A stretch of 29,076 nucleotides of DNA, taken from NCBI GenBank assembly GCA_036264235.1, contig DATARH010000224.1:1-29076 (forward strand). Reading direction: 5' to 3'. This document shows positions 15,744 through 25,791 of the stretch, one piece after another. The notes below the pieces were generated by a model. The model made no database searches. It was not told the DNA's origin and saw nothing but the letters and a program-made list of their open reading frames with translations. The stretch comes from DATARH01 sp036264235 (lineage in GTDB: Bacteria; Pseudomonadota; Alphaproteobacteria; ATCC43930; CGMCC-115725). Both the position numbers and the translations under genes were made by a program. The stretch's first letter is position 1; each line of letters opens with the position of its first letter.

Positions 15744-17236
15744 CCCTGGCGGCCGACCGACCGGGTGGGGCTAAGCCCCTTCGGAAAGGCCAGGGTCAAC
15801 ATAAGCGTCACCGTCGCCAGCACGACCGCTGCGATAAAAGCGTAGTGAGCCGATTGGGCGACTGCATCCGCCAATCGCACCGTCTCGTCGCTGCCGAGCC
15901 CTTGGCGCAGCACCGGCAGCAGCAATTTGTTGGCCGCATCATCCGATCCAGGCAGGCGCCGGTGCACCCCGAAATTGACGATCGCGCCGAACAGCGCCGC
16001 GCCCGACGACATGCCGAGCATCCGCATGAACATCTGCGAGCCGGTTGCGACGCCGCGCTCGTGCCGCCCGACACTCGCCTGGATCGCGACAATAAAAGTC
16101 GTGTTGCAGAACCCCATCGCGATGCCGAGGACAAAGGAGCCACCGACCACCAGAACCATCGAGGCGTCCGGCGCCAGCCCGGTCAGCATTAGGCTGCCGG
16201 CGAGCAGAGAAAGCCCACCGATCGTCGCGGTCAGCCGGTAGGTGGTGCGGATCATCAGCCGCCCGGCAATGATTGCGGCGAACATCCAGCTCACCGAGGC
16301 GGCGCCGACGGCGAATCCCGCAAGACCCGGACTGCCGCCCATCACACCCTGTACGTAAAGCGGTAGCAGCGCGCTGACCGCCATATAGGTGGCCGACGCG
16401 CCGAACCCGGCAAGGTTGCTGAGCGCCAGCACCCGCCGCAACCACAGATCGAGCGGCATCATCGGTTCCGGGGTGCGATGCTCGTGCACTCCGAGCCATC
16501 CGAGCGCCGCGGCACCGATCGCGATCAGCGCGACGAGCTGCCAGTCGGAAAGCCGCACCGCCTGAACCAGCGCCAGCATCAGCGCCCCAACGCCGACGAC
16601 CAGCAGCACACCACCAAGCCAGTCGATGCGATGCTCACGGCGCTGCACCCTTTCATCGAAGAACAGCGCGAACATCGCGATGCTGATCAGGCCGACCGGC
16701 AGGTTGACCCAGAACACGACCGACCAATGCACATGCTCGACGAGAAACGCGCCCAGCGCCGGGCCGACAACCGCGGCGATGCCGAACACGCTTGACGACA
16801 GACCCTGGACCTTGGCGCGCTCGGCCGGGGTATAGATGTCGCCGAGGATCGTCAGCGCGATCGGCTGGATCGCGCCGGAGCCGCAGCCTTGCAGCGCCCG
16901 CAGCAGGATCAGCATCTCGGTCGAGCGGGCAAAGCCGCACAGCGTTGTGCCGACCAGGAAGATGCTCGTGCCGATAAAGAATATCCGCTTGCGGCCATAG
17001 AGGTCGGCAAGCCGGCCGTAGAGCGGGATCGTCACCGCCATTGTCAGCAGCGGCATCGCAAAGACCCAGCTGAACAGACGGAAGCCCCCGAGATCGCCGA
17101 CGATCGTCGGCATCGCGGTGGCAACGATCGTGCTTTCGACCGCCGGCATGAAGGTCGCCATCAGCGAGGCGGCGAGGATCAGCCGCCGCCGCGGTACGAC
17201 GGCCGGCCCCGCTAACGCCGCGACGCCCTGGTCCAA
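15740..17236 (-). CDS. MFS multidrug efflux transporter, DHA2 (EmrB/QacA) family
   Basis: 498-aa inner-membrane proton-drug antiporter, with length and hydrophobic pattern fitting 14 transmembrane helices. TM1 ends in VESTIVATAMPTIVGDLGG (motif D1 of 14-TM members). The cytoplasmic loop after TM2 is GRLADLYGRKR (motif A), and TM5 holds VVGPALGAFLV (motif C). The start is TTG 17236 with GGAGG (17248-17244) seven bases ahead, and the next in-frame Met lies inside TM1. No membrane-fusion (EmrA) partner is adjacent, so it may act alone. Upstream on the same strand is the semialdehyde dehydrogenase gene, separated by a hairpin. The substrate is unknown. Confidence 0.9.
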   Translation of the reverse strand: MDQGVAALAGPAVVPRRRLILAASLMATFMPAVESTIVATAMPTIVGDLGGFRLFSWVFAMPLLTMAVTIPLYGRLADLYGRKRIFFIGTSIFLVGTTLCGFARSTEMLILLRALQGCGSGAIQPIALTILGDIYTPAERAKVQGLSSSVFGIAAVVGPALGAFLVEHVHWSVVFWVNLPVGLISIAMFALFFDERVQRREHRIDWLGGVLLVVGVGALMLALVQAVRLSDWQLVALIAIGAAALGWLGVHEHRTPEPMMPLDLWLRRVLALSNLAGFGASATYMAVSALLPLYVQGVMGGSPGLAGFAVGAASVSWMFAAIIAGRLMIRTTYRLTATIGGLSLLAGSLMLTGLAPDASMVLVVGGSFVLGIAMGFCNTTFIVAIQASVGRHERGVATGSQMFMRMLGMSSGAALFGAIVNFGVHRRLPGSDDAANKLLLPVLRQGLGSDETVRLADAVAQSAHYAFIAAVVLATVTLMLTLAFPKGLSPTRSVGRQG

Positions 17237-17295
17237 ACCCCTGCCTCCATTTTGGGCACGGGCGGGAGATTAGGGGGATCGGCTCAGACGGACAA

Positions 17296-17325
17296 TGCGC
17301 CGCCCGCGCAGGTCAGGGCGGCGCA
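17296..17325. terminator. Perfect 10-bp hairpin between gabD and the MFS gene
   Basis: TGCGCCGCCC (17296-17305), ten-base loop starting GCGCAGG, and the exact complement at 17316-17325. It lies downstream of the dehydrogenase stop and upstream of the transporter start on the minus strand. No T-run follows. It shares the GCGCAGG core with the hairpin at 3148-3175, so it could instead be a REP-like repeat. Confidence 0.45.
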
Positions 17326-17373
17326 ACGAAGTAGGGACCGGTAACGGCGGGCGCCAGGAACGACACTGCTGTG

Positions 17374-18834
17374 CTAGCGGTCGATGCCGCCCATGCACAG
17401 GTATTTGATCTCGAGGTAATCCTCGATGCCGTATTTCGAACCCTCGCGGCCGATGCCGCTTTCCTTCATGCCGCCGAACGGCGCGATTTCGGTCGAGATG
17501 ATACCCTCGTTGATGCCGACGATGCCGTATTCGAGCGCCTCGGCAACCCGCCAGATGCGGCCGATATCGCGGCTGTAAAAATAGGCGGCCAGCCCGAATT
17601 CGGTGTCGTTCGCCATCTTCACCGCCTCCTGCTCTGTCTTGAAGCGGTAGAGCGGCGCAACCGGCCCGAATGTTTCCTCCTTGGTGATCACCATGTCGGT
17701 GGTGACACCCGACAGCACGGTCGGCTCGAAGAAGCTGCCGCCGAGCGCGCTGCGGCGGCCACCGATGACGACCTTGGCACCCTTTTCGAGCGCGTCGGCA
17801 ATATGCGCCTCGACCTTCTCGACCGCTTTCATGTCGATCAGCGGCCCAATTACGACGCCCTGCTCGAAGCCATTACCGACTTTCATCGCGCCGGCGACCT
17901 CGGCGAGGCGCTTGGTGAACGCGTCATAGACGCCGTCCTGCACCAGCAGGCGGTTGGCGCAGACGCAGGTCTGGCCGGCATTGCGGTACTTGGACGCGAT
18001 CGCGCCCTTCACCGCCTCCTCGATATCGGCATCGTCGAAGACGATGAACGGCGCGTTGCCGCCCAATTCCATCGAGGTTTTCTTCACCGTCGCGGCGCAC
18101 TGCTCCATCAGCAATTTGCCGATCTCGGTCGAGCCGGTGAAGGTCAGCTTGCGCACGATCGGGTTAGAGGTCATCTCGCCGCCGATTTCCTTGGCGCCGC
18201 CGGTGACACAGGAGAACACACCCTTCGGCACCCCGGCGCGTTCGGCCAATTCGCACAGCGCCAACGCCGAATATGGAGTCGCGGAGGCCGGCTTCAGCAC
18301 CATCGTGCAGCCGGCGGCGAGCGCCGGACCGCATTTGCGGGTGATCATCGCCGCCGGGAAATTCCACGGCGTGATCGCGGCGCAGACACCGATCGGCTCC
18401 TTGGTGACGACGATCCGCTTGTCGGCCGCATGCGCCGGGATCGTGTCGCCGTAGATGCGCTTGCCCTCCTCGCCGAACCATTCAATAAACGAGGCGGCAT
18501 AGGCGATCTCGCCCTTGGACTCGGCGAGGGGCTTGCCCTGCTCGGCGGTCATCAAGGCTGCGAGGTCGTCCTGGTTTTCCATCATCAGATCGGCCCATTT
18601 GCGCAGGACCTTGGCCCGCTCTTTTGCGGTCCGGGCCCGCCAGGCCGGCAATGCCTTGCCTGCCGCCTCGATGGCCCGATGGGTCTCCTCGGCCCCCATC
18701 TTAGGCACGGTCCCGAGCGTCTCGCCCGAGGCCGGGTTTTTGACCGGGATCGTCGCGTTGCCGATCGCCTCGACCCACTCGCCGTCGATATAGGCCTTTT
18801 GCCGGAACAGCTTCTGGTCCTGGAGCTTGAGCAT
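17374..18834 (-). CDS. gabD: NAD(P)-dependent succinate-semialdehyde dehydrogenase
   Basis: Oxidises succinate semialdehyde to succinate, usually in GABA breakdown. 486 aa with full aldehyde dehydrogenase architecture: cofactor-site TPWNFPAAMITRK, FTGSTEIGK, catalytic Glu in SMELGGNAPFIVF and catalytic Cys in NAGQTCVCANRLLVQ, the form typical of GabD-type enzymes. The C-terminus has EETFGPVAPL and PFGGMKESGIGREG. The start is ATG 18834 (MLKLQDQKLF) with AGGAG eight bases upstream. An in-frame start 39 nt further out lacks family residues. The gene is divergent from arsR with 120 nt between. A -10-like TATGAT lies at 18874-18869, but I find no matching -35. No GABA transaminase gene is adjacent. 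Confidence 0.9.
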   Translation of the reverse strand: MLKLQDQKLFRQKAYIDGEWVEAIGNATIPVKNPASGETLGTVPKMGAEETHRAIEAAGKALPAWRARTAKERAKVLRKWADLMMENQDDLAALMTAEQGKPLAESKGEIAYAASFIEWFGEEGKRIYGDTIPAHAADKRIVVTKEPIGVCAAITPWNFPAAMITRKCGPALAAGCTMVLKPASATPYSALALCELAERAGVPKGVFSCVTGGAKEIGGEMTSNPIVRKLTFTGSTEIGKLLMEQCAATVKKTSMELGGNAPFIVFDDADIEEAVKGAIASKYRNAGQTCVCANRLLVQDGVYDAFTKRLAEVAGAMKVGNGFEQGVVIGPLIDMKAVEKVEAHIADALEKGAKVVIGGRRSALGGSFFEPTVLSGVTTDMVITKEETFGPVAPLYRFKTEQEAVKMANDTEFGLAAYFYSRDIGRIWRVAEALEYGIVGINEGIISTEIAPFGGMKESGIGREGSKYGIEDYLEIKYLCMGGIDR

Positions 18835-18919
18835 TCGCGCTCTCCTGTCGCCGCGTGACCCGGAAAGAATCATAGGTACGGGCGGCGGCTTGCTTTCGCA
18901 ATGCCCCCGCGAAAGGCGC

Positions 18920-18949
18920 TTGACAGCATCGGTAAGCTAATGCTAACGT
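18920..18949 (+). promoter_or_regulatory. arsR promoter
   Basis: TTGACA (18920-18925), an 18-base spacer and TAACGT (18944-18949). Predicted transcription start falls at about 18955-18957, which is the arsR start codon itself. This fits the missing ribosome site and suggests a leaderless mRNA. Confidence 0.55.
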
Positions 18950-18964
18950 AAGTGATGGCTTACG
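18932..18964. promoter_or_regulatory. Palindromic operator over the arsR start
   Basis: Two adjoining palindromes share GTAAG half-sites. GTAAGC-N4-GCTAAC (18932-18947) has one mismatch and covers the -10 region. CGTAAG-N6-CTTACG (18947-18964) is perfect and spans the start codon. Binding here by the ArsR-type product would block its own operon, and possibly the divergent gabD as well. Confidence 0.5.
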
Positions 18965-19263
18965 AATCGGCACTCGCCGCACTATCCGACCCGACCCGCC
19001 GGCTCGTCTTCGAGCGGGTGCTGACCGCGCCGCAGGCGGTCGGGGCAATTGCCGAGGGTCTGCCGGTCAGCCGGCCAGCGGTCTCTCAACACCTTAAGGT
19101 GCTGAAAGACGCCGGGCTGATCAGCGAGCGTCGCGAGGGAACGCGGCGCCTCTACGTCGCAAACCCTCAGGCGCTCGGCGAATTGCGGGCGGCGATCGAG
19201 GCCATGTGGCGCGAGGCACTTGGCGGCATGGCCGCGCAGATCGAGAAGGAGCAGGAGAAATGA
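18955..19263 (+). CDS. ArsR-family winged-helix transcriptional regulator
   Basis: 102-aa helix-turn-helix repressor. The recognition region reads GLPVSRPAVSQHLKVLKDAG and is followed by the wing SERREGTRRLYV. The subtype, with LSDPTRRLVFERVL at the front and MWREALG at the end, is the one that regulates SRPBCC/AHSA1 genes. No Cys pair for metal binding is seen, so an organic ligand is more likely than arsenic. The start is ATG 18955 (GTG 18952 directly before is possible). Its TGA overlaps the next ATG (ATGA at 19260), giving translational coupling. Autoregulation is suggested by the palindromes on the promoter and start codon. Confidence 0.88.
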   Translation: MAYESALAALSDPTRRLVFERVLTAPQAVGAIAEGLPVSRPAVSQHLKVLKDAGLISERREGTRRLYVANPQALGELRAAIEAMWREALGGMAAQIEKEQEK

Positions 19264-19724
19264 CGGTTGCCCAATTCACCGTGCCGCCGATCATCAAATC
19301 GGTGGTTGTGCGCACCACGCCGGCACGCACCTTCGAACTATTCGCCGGCGAACTGGCCCGCTGGTGGCCGCTCGCGCAATTCCATACCGGTCCCGACCCG
19401 ATCGACTGCGCGATCGAGCCGCACGTCGGCGGCCGGGTGTTTGAGCGCGCCGCCGACGGGCGCGAGACGATGTGGGGCATGGTGCTCGCTTACGACCCGC
19501 CGGCACGTCTCGCCTTCTCGTGGATCGTCGGCCTCTCCGCCGACACGGCGCAGCAGGTCGATGTGCGCTTCATCCCCGAGAATGGCGGCACCAGGGTCGA
19601 ACTGACGCATTCCGGCTGGGAGAAGCTCGGCGATGAGGCCGCGAACCTGCGCGAACGCTACGCCCAGGGCTGGGGCACCCTGGTCGAGCGCTTCTTCGCC
19701 GAATATGCAAATTCCAACACCTGA
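19260..19724 (+). CDS. SRPBCC/AHSA1-domain protein
   Basis: 154-aa START-like ligand-binding fold of the AHSA1/CalC group. Typical features are VVRTTPARTFELFAGELARWWP at the N-terminal strand-helix, EPHVGGRVFERAADG, WGMVLAYDPPARLAFSW and the C-terminal TRVELTHSGWEKLG with a long closing helix ending RFFAEY. Such proteins bind hydrophobic small molecules in a deep cavity and often lie downstream of an ArsR regulator, as here. The start is ATG 19260, overlapping the regulator stop by 4 nt. A GST gene follows after 17 nt. The ligand is unknown. A role in handling or sensing a toxic organic compound is inferred from the neighbours. Confidence 0.87.
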   Translation: MTVAQFTVPPIIKSVVVRTTPARTFELFAGELARWWPLAQFHTGPDPIDCAIEPHVGGRVFERAADGRETMWGMVLAYDPPARLAFSWIVGLSADTAQQVDVRFIPENGGTRVELTHSGWEKLGDEAANLRERYAQGWGTLVERFFAEYANSNT

Positions 19725-19741
19725 TCACGAAAGGAGATCAC

Positions 19742-20404
19742 ATGTCAGGAATGATCGTTCACGGGATCCCCGGCAGCCCGTATGTCCGTGCCGTGCTGCT
19801 GACCCTCGAGGAAAAGGGCGCTGATTATCACCTCGCCGCGATGCAGTTCGGCACGCTGAAGCAGGAGCCGCATCTCTCGCGGCACCCGTTCGGCCGGATC
19901 CCGGCCTTCGAGCATGACGGCTGGCCGCTCTACGAGACGCGGGCGATCATGCGCTATGTCGACGCGGTCGCTTCCGGCCCTCGGCTGCAGTCCGAATGGC
20001 CGCGCGAGGCCGCGCGCATGGAGCAGCTGATGAACATCACCGATTGGTATCTGATGCCGCAGGTGACGCGGACCATCACCTTCAATCGCGTGGCCGCGCC
20101 ACGTCTCGGCCTGCCAGTCAACGAGGAGGTCGTCGTAAGGGCGATGCCGGACGCGCAACACTGCGTCGGCGAAATCGCGCGACTGCTGGGCGGCAGCACC
20201 TGGATGGCGAGCGACACGCTGAGCCTCGCCGACCTCCTGCTCGCACCGCAGCTGTCGATGCTGTCGCAAGCGCCCGAGGGGGCGACGATCCTGCGCGAGC
20301 ATGCGAATTTGAGCGGTTGGCTCGAACGCATGGAAGCACGTTCGAGCATGCGGGCAACGCAGTGGGACCGGCTGCTCGAATGCACCCGCGCAGCCGCCGC
20401 CTGA
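19742..20404 (+). CDS. Glutathione S-transferase family protein
   Basis: 220-aa GST. The N-terminal thioredoxin-like domain starts MIVHGIPGSPYVRAVLLTLE, where SPYVR holds the candidate catalytic Ser. FGRIPAFEHDG carries the cis-Pro and PLYETRAIMRYVD the glutathione gamma-Glu contact. The C-terminal domain is all-helical, with the N-capping motif seen as LSLADLLLAPQL. The start is ATG 19742 behind AAAGGAGAT. It is the third gene of the arsR operon and likely detoxifies the compound that relieves the repressor. Two hairpins follow the stop. Confidence 0.9.
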   Translation: MSGMIVHGIPGSPYVRAVLLTLEEKGADYHLAAMQFGTLKQEPHLSRHPFGRIPAFEHDGWPLYETRAIMRYVDAVASGPRLQSEWPREAARMEQLMNITDWYLMPQVTRTITFNRVAAPRLGLPVNEEVVVRAMPDAQHCVGEIARLLGGSTWMASDTLSLADLLLAPQLSMLSQAPEGATILREHANLSGWLERMEARSSMRATQWDRLLECTRAAAA

Positions 20405-20422
20405 TCGTACTAGGCGATCAGG
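20400..20422. terminator. Hairpin over the GST stop codon
   Basis: CCTGATCG (20400-20407), a 7-base loop and the exact complement CGATCAGG (20415-20422). It contains the GST stop codon and is followed directly by a second stronger stem. No T-run follows. Part of a probable termination region between convergent genes. Confidence 0.4.
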
Positions 20423-20429
20423 CTCACGG

Positions 20430-20460
20430 GCGGTGGGGCAGCGTGTTCGCGCCCCACCGC
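20430..20460. terminator. Strong GC hairpin between convergent GST and the small minus-strand gene
   Basis: GCGGTGGGGC (20430-20439) pairs exactly with GCCCCACCGC (20451-20460) around an 11-base loop. It lies between the GST stop and the convergent gene ending at 20473. No T-run is seen on either strand, so termination is inferred from stem strength and position. Confidence 0.5.
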
Positions 20461-20472
20461 TGCCCAAAGGAT

Positions 20473-20694
20473 TTAGTCGCTGCAGAAGCCCAGCTTCAGC
20501 TGCAGCCGCACGCCGCCGAGTACGTTGCCCGACGCGTCGCAGATCGCGACGGCATGACCGTCGTCTTGTTCGAGAATTTCGCGGGCGCGCTTGAGCGCCT
20601 CGTGTTCGGTGCTGAACCGCTCCGAGAGGACCGTGTCGTCGGTATCGCCGATTGCATGCACCAGAGCCGCGCCATACACCACTCGATAGGTCAT
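20473..20694 (-). CDS. Small conserved hypothetical protein
   Basis: 73 aa starting MTYRVVYGAALVHAIGDTDD and ending in a beta-rich LGGVRLQLKLGF. The pattern is strand, loop with DTDDTVLSERF, a helix (EHEALKRAREILE), then two strands (HAVAICDASGNVL), which looks like a small alpha/beta domain. I recall similar short proteins from related alphaproteobacteria but know no function. ATG 20694 is preferred, with AGGGG seven bases ahead. GTG 20739 in frame lacks a ribosome site. The phasin-like gene lies 51 nt upstream on the same strand, so they may share a transcript. Confidence 0.7.
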   Translation of the reverse strand: MTYRVVYGAALVHAIGDTDDTVLSERFSTEHEALKRAREILEQDDGHAVAICDASGNVLGGVRLQLKLGFCSD

Positions 20695-20745
20695 CACTTC
20701 ACCCCTGATTTCGCCCGACTGAAACCCGCTCGCTGACACCGCCGC

Positions 20746-21144
20746 TCACTCCGCTGCTTGACGCTCGGCCGATGCGGTCGCCACCGATTCATTGGCGGCC
20801 ATTGCGGAGCGTTCGGCCCCAGCCGCCATCTCACGGGTCCAGGCGACGCTGTCGCCTGCCCATCTGTCGGCGGCATGCGCAGTGCGCCGCGCGGCGCTCG
20901 CCAGCCAGTCACGCTGGAGCTGTGCGATCTCGACGATGTGACGACCATTAAACACGCCTTGCAAGGTGCGGGCCGAGGTCTCCATCGCCTCGCTTTGCCG
21001 CCGGGCGCATTCCGCCCACAGCGCTTCGATGCCCGACAACAACTCGCATTGCAGCCCGGTCCAGGCCTGCGCGTCGCGCAGCCACGTCGTCGCGATCGCG
21101 TCGCCGAAGCCGCTTGCATCTTCGGTCCGCCGAAACTCCACCAT
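20746..21144 (-). CDS. Phasin-like protein
   Basis: 132 aa, predicted to be almost wholly helical, without signal peptide. Residues of the phasin_2 type are seen: WTGLQCELLSGIEALWAE, ARTLQGVFNG and IAQLQRDWLASAARRTAHAAD, and a C-terminal Ala/Glu/Met helix. Phasins coat polyhydroxyalkanoate granules, and some relatives bind other surfaces. No PHA synthase or depolymerase gene is in the window, so the role rests on sequence character only. ATG 21144 has AAGGG about nine bases upstream. GTG 21153 would add three residues. Confidence 0.7.
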   Translation of the reverse strand: MVEFRRTEDASGFGDAIATTWLRDAQAWTGLQCELLSGIEALWAECARRQSEAMETSARTLQGVFNGRHIVEIAQLQRDWLASAARRTAHAADRWAGDSVAWTREMAAGAERSAMAANESVATASAERQAAE

Positions 21145-21380
21145 TTTACACACCCTTGTTGCAGGAAGTAGACCAGCATCAGACGCGCGAACTGCCGCTC
21201 GCGCTCGACTTCCGGTTTAAAAGAGCTGATTGTTTTTTAAAGGTGCCGAATGTTCGGAAGGTACGAAGGCTGCGCGCAGTTTACGGCGCGGGTATGACAA
21301 TTTCGTTTCGCTGGGTGTCCGGATGAGGAAGCGGCTTCATCATTATCTATTTCTTGCCACTTTCGGTGAGTCGCAGACGG
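21145..21380. other. AT-richer intergenic region
   Basis: 236 nt between the phasin-like start and the arylsulfotransferase stop, both on the minus strand. It is clearly more AT-rich than its surroundings. It holds a short palindrome CCGAA-TG-TTCGG (21246-21257) and a run of six T (21233-21238). I expect the phasin promoter here but see no convincing -35/-10 pair. No gene is supported. Confidence 0.5.
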
Positions 21381-22481
21381 TCAAGCGCTGCGAGCGGCAG
21401 CGATTTCGGCCTCGGTATAGCGAAAAGCGCGGAATACCCAATTATTGACGCCGGGACGGCCGGTCTCGTCGTAAAAATAGGGGCTGACATATTCCCACAC
21501 GACGTCGCCGCCATGGGTGACTTCGAAAATGCGGCCGTGCACGCCCTCGCAGATCAGCGTGTTCCCGTTCGGCAAGCGTTGCGCTCCCGAGATGTACGGG
21601 CTGAAAAATTCGAAGATCGATTGGTCGGTATACTCCCAGGCGATCTCGCTGGTGCGCGGATTGACCTCGATCACCCGTGAATAGGTGACGGGATGGTCGC
21701 GGCGATGCGTACCGTTGTCGAAGATCAGAACATTGCCGTTCGGCAGCGGCCGCGGATCGTGCTGCTGCGCCAGCGGCGGCGGCCCCAATTCCCAGATGAT
21801 CTTGCCGGTGGCGCGCTCGATCATCACCACGGTCGAGATATTGCGGAAGCTGACGACGAGGTTGCCGTCGGCAGTCTCGGCGACGGTATTGCCGTGCGTC
21901 CATTCGGCGCGGTGGTCCTGTGGAGTGATCGGATGCGTCTCGGGACCGAGATGCTCCCAACTGCGCCATTCCCATACGACTTCACCCGACGTTGTCACTT
22001 CAAGGAGGTAGTCGGCGTAGATTTTGCCATCGGCTTCGCTTCCCGGCAGACCGCCCGGCACGCGACGCGCGAGGTCCGGTGACAGCGGGCGCAAGCACAA
22101 CAGCATCACATTGCCATTCTTCAACTTGCGCGCGTCGTGATGATGGTCAGGGTGGTTCACCTCCCAGAGCACCCGGCCGTTCCAATCGATTTCGAGCGCG
22201 GCGCCGGCCTTGAAGCGCTGCCACGCTTCGAACCGGTCGAGATCGGTCATCACCTTGCCGCCATAGAACAGGTGACCGTTGTCGAGAAGATAGGCGTAGA
22301 GGCCGGGCCGGTACGGCATCGCCCAGCGGTGCACGACCTCGCCCTGCATGTCGATCAGGAATACCGAGCCATCGCCATACATCGGCGCGAACAGCGTATA
22401 GCCGGGTTGCGCCAAAGCCGGATCGTGCGCGATCAGCCCGGTGCGGGCGCGGCGGATCTTCTGCTGGTCGACTGTTGTCAT
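21381..22481 (-). CDS. Arylsulfotransferase-family beta-propeller protein
   Basis: 366 aa with repeated blades ending in G-x-V-V-W-E-W/Y (GRVLWEVNHPDHHHDAR, GEVVWEWRSW, GKIIWELGPP, SEIAWEYTD, GDVVWEYVSP) and each followed by LPNGNVLI-type turns. This fits the arylsulfotransferase (ASST) superfamily, where a His accepts sulfate from a phenolic ester; candidates are the HHHDAR cluster and WTHGNTV. Classical ASST is periplasmic, but here there is no signal peptide, so a cytoplasmic role or another function is likely. The start is ATG 22481 with GGGGAG six bases ahead. It lies 28 nt behind the glmS stop and is probably cotranscribed with glmUS. Confidence 0.82.
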   Translation of the reverse strand: MTTVDQQKIRRARTGLIAHDPALAQPGYTLFAPMYGDGSVFLIDMQGEVVHRWAMPYRPGLYAYLLDNGHLFYGGKVMTDLDRFEAWQRFKAGAALEIDWNGRVLWEVNHPDHHHDARKLKNGNVMLLCLRPLSPDLARRVPGGLPGSEADGKIYADYLLEVTTSGEVVWEWRSWEHLGPETHPITPQDHRAEWTHGNTVAETADGNLVVSFRNISTVVMIERATGKIIWELGPPPLAQQHDPRPLPNGNVLIFDNGTHRRDHPVTYSRVIEVNPRTSEIAWEYTDQSIFEFFSPYISGAQRLPNGNTLICEGVHGRIFEVTHGGDVVWEYVSPYFYDETGRPGVNNWVFRAFRYTEAEIAAARSA

Positions 22482-22508
22482 GGCGCTCTCCCCATCGGAG
22501 CGCCGATC

Positions 22509-24331
<1,823 letters not shown>

Positions 24332-24332
<1 letters not shown>

Positions 24333-25678
24333 CAGCGCTTCCTCTCGCGCAACCTTTGTCTCAACTCGACGGCTCGGCCGGGCTTGTCGACCTGGCGTGA
24401 CCTGGCAATCGTCAGCGCATCGGCCGGCACGTCAGAGGTGATAACGCTGCCGGTGGCGACATAGGCGCCATCACCGACCGAGACCGGCGCGACCAGCGAG
24501 GTATGCGTTCCGACAAACACATTTTCGCCGATCGTCGTGCGGTGCTTGTTGTAGCCGTCGTAATTGCAGGTAATCGTGCCGGCGCCGATATTGGTGCGGG
24601 CACCGACCTCGGTATCGCCGAGATAGGTTAGGTGACTTGCCTTGACCCCGGCATGCAGGCGGCTGGCCTTGATCTCGACGAAATTCCCGACATGCACGTC
24701 CTCGTCGAGCACCGCGCCGGGGCGCAGCCGGGCAAACGGGCCGACCCTCGCACCTTCGCCGATCGTCGCCTCGGTCATGTAGGAGAAGGCGCAGATGCGG
24801 GCGTTGTCGGCGACGGTCACGCCGGGACCGAAGAATACATGCGGCTCGACGACGACATCGCGGCCGAGCTTCGTATCGGCCGAGAAGAAGACGGTCTCCG
24901 GTGCGATCAGGGTTGCGCCTTCTGCCATCGCCTGCTCGCGCAGACGCTGTTGCAGCAACGCCTCGGCGGCCGCCAGCTCAGCCCGGGTGTTGACGCCGAT
25001 CAGCTCGTCGGCCGGCAGTTCGGCGGCGCGGCACACGAGCCCCTCGGCGCGCGCCAGGGCCACGATATCGGTCAGGTAGAATTCGCGCTTGGCGTTGTCG
25101 TTGCCGATGCGGCCGATGAGGTCGGCGAGGTGACCGGCGTCGATCGCCATGATGCCGCCGTTGCACAGTCCGATCGCACGCTCCTCGTTATCGGCGTCCT
25201 TTGCCTCGACGATGCGTTCGAGCATGCCGCCGGCGCTCAGCACCAGCCGGCCGTAGGGCCCGGGGTCGCCCGGCCGCATGCCGGCGGCGGCGACCGCGGC
25301 CTCCGGAACGCGCCGCCGCACTGCCAGCAGCTCCTCGAGCCGTTCCCTGCGCAGCAGCGGCGTGTCGCCATAGAGCACGAGAACATCGCGAATCGAACCG
25401 AGCGGCAGCGCCTCCAAGGCGGCGCGCACCGCGTCGCCGGTGCCGCGGGGCGGATCCTGGATCACTGCCTTGGCCGGAGCAACAGCCCTCGCCACCGCCT
25501 CCATTCCGCGGCCGAGCACGACCACGGTTTCGGTAGGTGCCAAAGGCCGCAGCGCCTCGATCAGGTGCCGAATCATCGGCCGGCCCGCCAACTCGTGCAG
25601 CACCTTCGGCCGGGCGGAGCGCATCCGCGTGCCTTCGCCGGCGGCAAGGATGATAGCGGCGAAAGGGTTCTTATTCAT
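24332..25678 (-). CDS. glmU: Bifunctional N-acetylglucosamine-1-phosphate uridyltransferase/glucosamine-1-phosphate acetyltransferase
   Basis: Makes UDP-GlcNAc from glucosamine 1-phosphate by acetyl transfer and uridylylation. 448 aa. The N-terminal nucleotidyltransferase domain has AIILAAGEGTRMRSARPKVL, DPPRGTGDAVRAAL and LYGDTPLL. The C-terminal half is a left-handed beta-helix of hexapeptide repeats with RLHAGVKASHLTYLGD and GAGTITCNYDGYNKH, which holds the acetyltransferase site. The start is ATG 25678 (MNKNPFAAII). TTG 25747 in frame adds 23 unrelated residues. The ribosome site is weak. It heads the glmU-glmS operon and is divergent from gph with 113 nt between. Confidence 0.97.
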
Positions 25679-25740
25679 CGGCGGCTCGCAGCGGACCAAC
25701 GCGGTCGTCACGGGGAGGGTTGCATGGCGTCCCAAGGGTG

Positions 25741-25769
25741 CCAACACACAGTTTGTTGCCCAGTATAAC
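25741..25769 (+). promoter_or_regulatory. Probable gph promoter
   Basis: A good -10 box, TATAAC (25764-25769), with a poor -35 match, CCAACA (25741-25746), at 17-base spacing. Predicted transcription start is about 16 nt before the gph ATG. The overlapping complement reads TATACT on the minus strand, which could serve glmU. Confidence 0.4.
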
Positions 25770-25791
25770 CGGAGCGGCGACTATTCGCCTG

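Noticed and set aside
17371..18858. Plus-strand frame of 495 codons opposite gabD
   Set aside because: Mirrors the dehydrogenase gene almost exactly and has no motif of its own.
21225..21245. T-run at 21233-21238 as a plus-strand terminator
   Set aside because: No stable stem precedes it and no plus-strand gene ends nearby.
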